Source: Pseudomonas sp. 30_B (GTDB lineage: Bacteria > Pseudomonadota > Gammaproteobacteria > Pseudomonadales > Pseudomonadaceae). Taken from it: a DNA stretch of 36,424 bases. Positions 33,567-36,424 of the stretch are shown here, piece by piece. The position numbers were made by a program, and so were the translations under genes. Position 1 is the first letter of the stretch. Every line of letters begins with the position of its first letter. The stretch is taken from positions 1-36,424 of the forward strand of contig NZ_JAFGYY010000037.1 in the NCBI RefSeq assembly GCF_017491605.1, written 5' to 3'. The notes below the pieces were generated by a model. It was not told the DNA's origin, did no database searches, and saw only the letters and a list, made by a program, of their open reading frames with translations.

Positions 33567-34028
33567 TCAGGGGGCGCGCCACAGGCCTATGTGGCGCGCC
33601 CGTGCTTCCTGCTCCTCGAATTCGTACTGGCCTTTCTCCTCGGCCGTCTGCGCTTCGGTCTGACGCCAACGTGCCAGACCCACGCTTAACAGCGCGCGGC
33701 CTACGTCCAGCGTGTGGCCGCAGCCGGGGCAGTCCGCTGGCTCGACCCAGACCGCTGCGCGCAGTGATCCGTCCGCTTCTCGTTGCGCGGCGTGCAGGCT
33801 GGCGGTCTTGCCCAGCGCCATTTGTTGCAGCGCCTCCCTTGCTCGCTCGCCGATTGGCTGATTGACGGCTGGGGCGTCGATGCCACGCAGGTGAATGCTC
33901 GCGGAGGTGCCATCGCTGCCCTGGCAATTGAGCAGGTCGCCGCTGTGAACGGCGGTGATCCGGCAGCTTTCCTGCGCCAGTGCGGCGCAGGACAGGGTCA
34001 TCAACAGCAGGGCGGGAATCCGTCGCAT
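33567..34028 (-). CDS. Secreted SNase-like (thermonuclease family) protein
   Basis: This 153-residue protein has a signal peptide (MRRIPALLLMTLSCAALAQ, cleavage after about residue 18). The staphylococcal-nuclease OB fold follows: metal-site Asp31 (HSGDLLNC), Arg48 and Asp51 in IHLRGIDAP and Glu61 in IGERAREAL, then DVGRALLSVGLARW and a C-terminal ARHIGLW. The classic GDT is GDL here. A CPGCG segment (100-104) sits where the fold usually has a short loop and may bind metal or form a disulfide. The ATG at 34028 has GGAGG upstream; a longer reading to 34091 is rejected. Activity is likely but not certain. It is convergent with mnmH. Confidence 0.83.
   Translation of the reverse strand: MRRIPALLLMTLSCAALAQESCRITAVHSGDLLNCQGSDGTSASIHLRGIDAPAVNQPIGERAREALQQMALGKTASLHAAQREADGSLRAAVWVEPADCPGCGHTLDVGRALLSVGLARWRQTEAQTAEEKGQYEFEEQEARARHIGLWRAP
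33572..33601. other. Perfect 12-bp hairpin inside the nuclease 3' end
   Basis: GGGCGCGCCACA-GGCCTA-TGTGGCGCGCCC lies within the last coding codons of the nuclease gene and 63 bp after the mnmH stop. There is no T run on either side. It could block 3'-exonucleases or help end both convergent transcripts while also encoding the final residues (HIGLWRAP). Confidence 0.5.
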
Positions 34029-34087
34029 GGGGCCTCCATCAAGCGAACGCCAGCATAACCGCTGGCGTTCGCTTGCGGGGTGCAGGC

Positions 34088-35080
34088 TCACTGGATCAGA
34101 CGCATCACCTCTTCGCTGTAGCGCCCGCCGGCGGCGGCTCCGGCGGGGAAGATGGCGTCGATTTCCGCCAGTTCCGCCGGACTGAGCTCCAGCGCCACGG
34201 CGGCGACATTCTCCTCCAGGTACTTGCGCTGCTTGGTGCCGGGAATCGGCACCAGGTGCTCACCCTGCGCCAGTACCCAGGCCAATGCCAGCTGCGAGGG
34301 TTTCACCCCGCGCTCGGCAGCCAGTTCGCCGACTTTTTCCACCAGTTGCAGGTTCCTGGCGAAGTTTTCCCCGCTGAAACGCGGGCTGAAGCGGCGGTAG
34401 TCATCCTCGGCGAAATCGTCCGGACTCTTCAGGGCGCCAGTGAGGAAACCGCGCCCCAGCGGGCTGTAGGGGACGAAGCCGATACCCAGGCGGCGGCAGG
34501 TATCCAGCACGCCGTTTTCCTCCGGGTCGCGGGTCCACAGCGAGTATTCGCTTTGCAGGGCGGTGATCGGGTGGACCTTGTGGGCGCGCTCCAGGGTCTC
34601 GGCCGAGGCTTCGCTCAGGCCCAGGTAGCGCACCTTGCCGGCCCGCACCAGCTCGGCCATGGCGCCGACGGTTTCCTCGATGGGCACCGACGGGTCGACG
34701 CGGTGCTGGTAGTAGAGGTCGATGTGGTCAGTGCCCAGGCGCTTGAGGCTGCCTTCCACGGCTTGCCGCACGTACTCCGGGCGTCCGTCGGCACCACGGC
34801 TCGCAGGCTGGTCCGGGTTGCGCACCAGGCCGAACTTGGTGGCCAGGAAAATCTGCTCGCGCTTGCCTTTCAGTGCGCGGCCGAGGAGCTCTTCGTTGGT
34901 GTGCGGGCCGTAGACGTCGGCGGTGTCGAACAGCGTGACGCCCAGCTCCAGGGCGCGGTGCAGGGTAGCGATGGATTCCTTCTCGTCGATGCCGGTGGTG
35001 TAGAAGTCGGACATGCCCATGCAGCCGAGGCCGATGGCGGAAACACTGGGGCCCTGTGGGCCGAGACGGCGGGTTTTCAT
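34088..35080 (-). CDS. Aldo/keto reductase
   Basis: This 330-residue NADPH-dependent (beta/alpha)8-barrel reductase has the catalytic tetrad Asp52, Tyr57, Lys82 and His126 in FDTADVYG, ATKFG and DLYYQHRVD. The late PIPGTKQRKYLEENVAA binds the cofactor phosphate. It belongs to the AKR13/YajO-like group by pattern (LGPQGPSVSAIGLGCMGMS start); the natural carbonyl substrate is unknown. GGAG lies before the ATG. The divergent LysR gene 116 bp away probably controls it in response to an electrophile. Confidence 0.92.
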   Translation of the reverse strand: MKTRRLGPQGPSVSAIGLGCMGMSDFYTTGIDEKESIATLHRALELGVTLFDTADVYGPHTNEELLGRALKGKREQIFLATKFGLVRNPDQPASRGADGRPEYVRQAVEGSLKRLGTDHIDLYYQHRVDPSVPIEETVGAMAELVRAGKVRYLGLSEASAETLERAHKVHPITALQSEYSLWTRDPEENGVLDTCRRLGIGFVPYSPLGRGFLTGALKSPDDFAEDDYRRFSPRFSGENFARNLQLVEKVGELAAERGVKPSQLALAWVLAQGEHLVPIPGTKQRKYLEENVAAVALELSPAELAEIDAIFPAGAAAGGRYSEEVMRLIQ

Positions 35081-35109
35081 GCTCAGTTCTCCGGGAAATG
35101 GGGAAGCGG

Positions 35110-35180
35110 ATTCATTCTTGTTGTTTGGCTGGAATGGATAAACCGGCTGATTGCGGTTTAACTATTTGCTCGGAATGAAT
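35110..35180. promoter_or_regulatory. Divergent AKR-LysR control region with dyads
   Basis: TAAACCG-GCTGATTG-CGGTTTA (35139-35160) is a perfect 7-bp dyad. Three related half-sites surround it: ATTCATTC (35110-35117), GGAATGGAT (35131-35139) and GGAATGAAT (35172-35180), the first inverted to the third. LysR-type proteins bind several sites in such divergent regions; which of these is the recognition site is not clear. Confidence 0.5.
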
Positions 35181-35196
35181 AATCGGAGTCCTCGCC

Positions 35197-36096
35197 ATGG
35201 ATCGCTTGCAGGCTATGCAGGTGTTCACCCGCATCGTCGAGCTCAAGGCCTTCGGCAAGGCGGCGGACAGCCTGCAACTGCCGCGCGCCAGCGTGACCCA
35301 GCTGATCCAGCAGCTGGAGTCGCACCTGGGCGTGCAACTGCTGCGCCGCACCACCCGCCAGGTCAGCGTCACGCCTGACGGTCAGGCCTACTACGAACGC
35401 TGCGTGCGGTTGCTGGAGGACCTGGAGGAGGCGGAGAACTGCTTTTCCGAGTCGCCGGACAACCCGCGCGGCAAGCTGCGGGTCGACCTGCCCAGCTCGC
35501 TGGGGCGGTTGGTGGTGATCCCGGCACTGCCGGCGTTCTGCCGGCGCTATCCGCAGATCGAGCTGGAACTGAGCCTCAACGACCGCCAGGTCGACCTGGT
35601 GCGCGAGGGCGTGGATTGCGTATTGCGCGCCGGTGACCTGCCGGACTCCAGCCTGGTGGGCCGGCGCATCGCCGAGCTGGAGCAGCTCACCTGCGTGAGC
35701 CGTGCGTACCTTGAGGAATATGGCCTGCCGGAGCATCCGGACCTTCTGGCCGGGCACCTGGCGGTGAATTACCAGTCGGCCTCCAGTGGGCGCATCTTCG
35801 ACCTGGAGTTTCGTTTCGGGGACCGGTTGCGTACCACCCGGTTGCCGAGCCGGATCACGGTGAACAACGCCGATGCCTATATCGCCGCCTGCCGTGCCGG
35901 TTTCGGAATGATCCAGGCGCCGCGTTATCACCTGTGCGACGGGCTGGCCAGTGGCGAGCTGGTGGAGGTGCTGGAGCAGTGGCGACCGCCGCCGTTGGCA
36001 CTGAGTGTTCTGTATCCGGTACGACGGCAGATGTCGCGGCGGTTGCGGGTGTTTTCCGATTGGCTCGCGCAGCTGTTTGCGGAGCGGAGGTGGTGA
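35197..36096 (+). CDS. LysR-family transcriptional regulator
   Basis: This 299-residue regulator has an N-terminal winged HTH (1-60: MQVFTRIVELKAFGKAADSL, PRASVTQLIQQLESHLGVQLLRR) and a linker helix. A periplasmic-binding-like effector domain (about 90-295) follows, with VDLPSSLGRLVVIPALPAF and VNNADAYIAACRAGFGMIQAPRY, typical of the large CrgA/YafC/DsdC-like group. GGAG precedes the ATG. It is divergent from the aldo/keto reductase, the likely target. The effector is unknown. Length is normal. Confidence 0.92.
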   Translation: MDRLQAMQVFTRIVELKAFGKAADSLQLPRASVTQLIQQLESHLGVQLLRRTTRQVSVTPDGQAYYERCVRLLEDLEEAENCFSESPDNPRGKLRVDLPSSLGRLVVIPALPAFCRRYPQIELELSLNDRQVDLVREGVDCVLRAGDLPDSSLVGRRIAELEQLTCVSRAYLEEYGLPEHPDLLAGHLAVNYQSASSGRIFDLEFRFGDRLRTTRLPSRITVNNADAYIAACRAGFGMIQAPRYHLCDGLASGELVEVLEQWRPPPLALSVLYPVRRQMSRRLRVFSDWLAQLFAERRW

Positions 36097-36136
36097 GGGT
36101 TGCTTCGTGGGCGAGGTTCTGACGGGCGGCTTTTTC

Positions 36137-36160
36137 GTAGGAGCGGACTCCGTCCGCGAT
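36137..36160. repeat. REP element, GCGGACTCCGTCCGC type
   Basis: This 24-bp REP at the left edge of the third repeat block is followed by GCTCTT as in the other two blocks. Confidence 0.8.
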
Positions 36161-36173
36161 GCTCTTTGTTTTC

Positions 36174-36208
36174 GTAGGGCGCATAACGCCTCAAGCGTTC
36201 TCCGCCGC
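36174..36208. repeat. Short GTAGGGCG hairpin element
   Basis: This is a second single copy of the element at 18808-18842: GTAGGGCGC, ATAACGC-CTCAA-GCGTTCT (one stem mismatch) and CCGCCGC. Confidence 0.7.
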
Positions 36209-36214
36209 TTTGGC

Positions 36215-36297
36215 TTTGGGTGTTTTCTGCGCCGCTTTGGCGTGTGCTGAGAGATTTTGTTTCGCCCCCTCGGGCGAGTCCCTTTTGGCAAACGACC
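36215..36297. repeat. Dispersed multi-hairpin repeat, copy C, cut by an IS
   Basis: This copy matches the first 80 or so bases of copies A and B: CTGCGCCGCTTTGG, GTTTCGCCCCCTCGGGCGA (H1, 36262-36277) and the left H2 arm CCCTTTTGG with loop CAAACGACC. It then stops abruptly at 36297/36298, where the insertion sequence end begins, within the H2 loop. Confidence 0.75.
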
Positions 36298-36424
36298 TGT
36301 ATAGACCGGAGACATGATGGACACATGTACGGGGACATGGTTGACACATTATGGTCCGTAGTCGGGGCTGTTCAGGTCGATAGTTCGCAAAAGTTGATGG
36401 CAGAAGTACACGTCATACAGCACC
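36298..36424 (-). mobile_element. End of an insertion sequence (IS481-like), partial
   Basis: A TGT... terminus starts exactly where repeat copy C loses similarity. It has two subterminal direct repeats, GGAGACATGATGGACACAT (36308-36326) and GGGGACATGGTTGACACAT (36331-36349), 16 of 19 matching with a 23-bp period. The 3' end of a transposase follows on the minus strand. The other end and any target duplication lie beyond the window. Assignment to the IS481 type is from memory of the end sequence. Confidence 0.7.
36349..36424 (-). CDS. Transposase C-terminus, partial
   Basis: An open frame enters from the right edge and ends at TAA (36351-36349). It gives 24 residues including YDVYFCHQLLRTIDLNS and ending PDYGP. 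The VYFCHQ..R.IDL pattern fits the C-terminal beta-barrel tail of DDE transposases of IS481/IS3-like elements. The stop codon overlaps the inner subterminal repeat, as expected for an IS. Most of the gene is outside the window. Confidence 0.6.
   Translation of the reverse strand, partial: VLYDVYFCHQLLRTIDLNSPDYGP

Overview
The window reads as a high-GC chromosomal segment of a Pseudomonas. It has tandem 5S rRNA genes of Pseudomonas type, a fabA-fabB pair, a kdpFABCDE locus, an selD-mnmH pair, and many REP-type palindromes built on GTAGGAGCGR...CCGCGAA. From memory, the gene order (fabB, fabA, hybrid kinase, gpsA, acyl-CoA synthetase, thioesterase, AraC, two hydrolases, MFS/GntR, kdp, patatin, selD, mnmH) matches P. 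aeruginosa PAO1 roughly from PA1609 to PA1643, with some genes missing. The species cannot be named from the sequence alone. No tRNA, CRISPR array or prophage was seen.

Layout. 1-360: end of an rRNA operon with a duplicated 5S gene, each copy followed by its own hairpin terminator. 361-612: REP-like palindromes. 613-3179: GNAT acetyltransferase, then fabA-fabB (unsaturated fatty acid synthesis) with a DesT-like operator upstream. 3180-8120: a minus-strand operon of TonB-dependent receptor, lone periplasmic ABC-type binding protein and hybrid sensor kinase, which looks like a trans-envelope sensing chain. 8272-10108: gpsA, a small DUF4389 membrane protein and sixA. 10153-10647: convergent MgtC/SapB membrane protein. 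10918-13026: acyl-CoA synthetase plus hotdog thioesterase behind a perfect palindrome. 13258-18753: AraC regulator with LysE exporter, two alpha/beta hydrolases, a DUF4892 periplasmic protein and an AI-2E-family permease.

18754-19302: intergenic repeat block. 19303-21258: GntR/FCD regulator and CynX-type MFS carrier. 21506-29696: kdpFABCDE, the high-affinity K+ pump and its two-component regulators; repeat elements split it between kdpB and kdpC and between kdpC and kdpD. 29697-30228: second repeat block. 30229-33508: patatin-like phospholipase, divergent from selD-mnmH (selenophosphate synthesis and tRNA 2-selenouridine formation). 33567-36096: secreted SNase-like nuclease, aldo/keto reductase and divergent LysR regulator. 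36097-36424: third copy of the repeat block, cut by the end of an insertion sequence that runs off the window.

The most interesting unexplained feature is a dispersed, roughly 290-bp, multi-hairpin intergenic repeat, complete at 18851-19145 and 29774-30064 and truncated at 36215-36297. Its stems show paired, pairing-preserving substitutions between copies, which suggests a selected secondary structure. The second is the receptor/binding-protein/hybrid-kinase operon.
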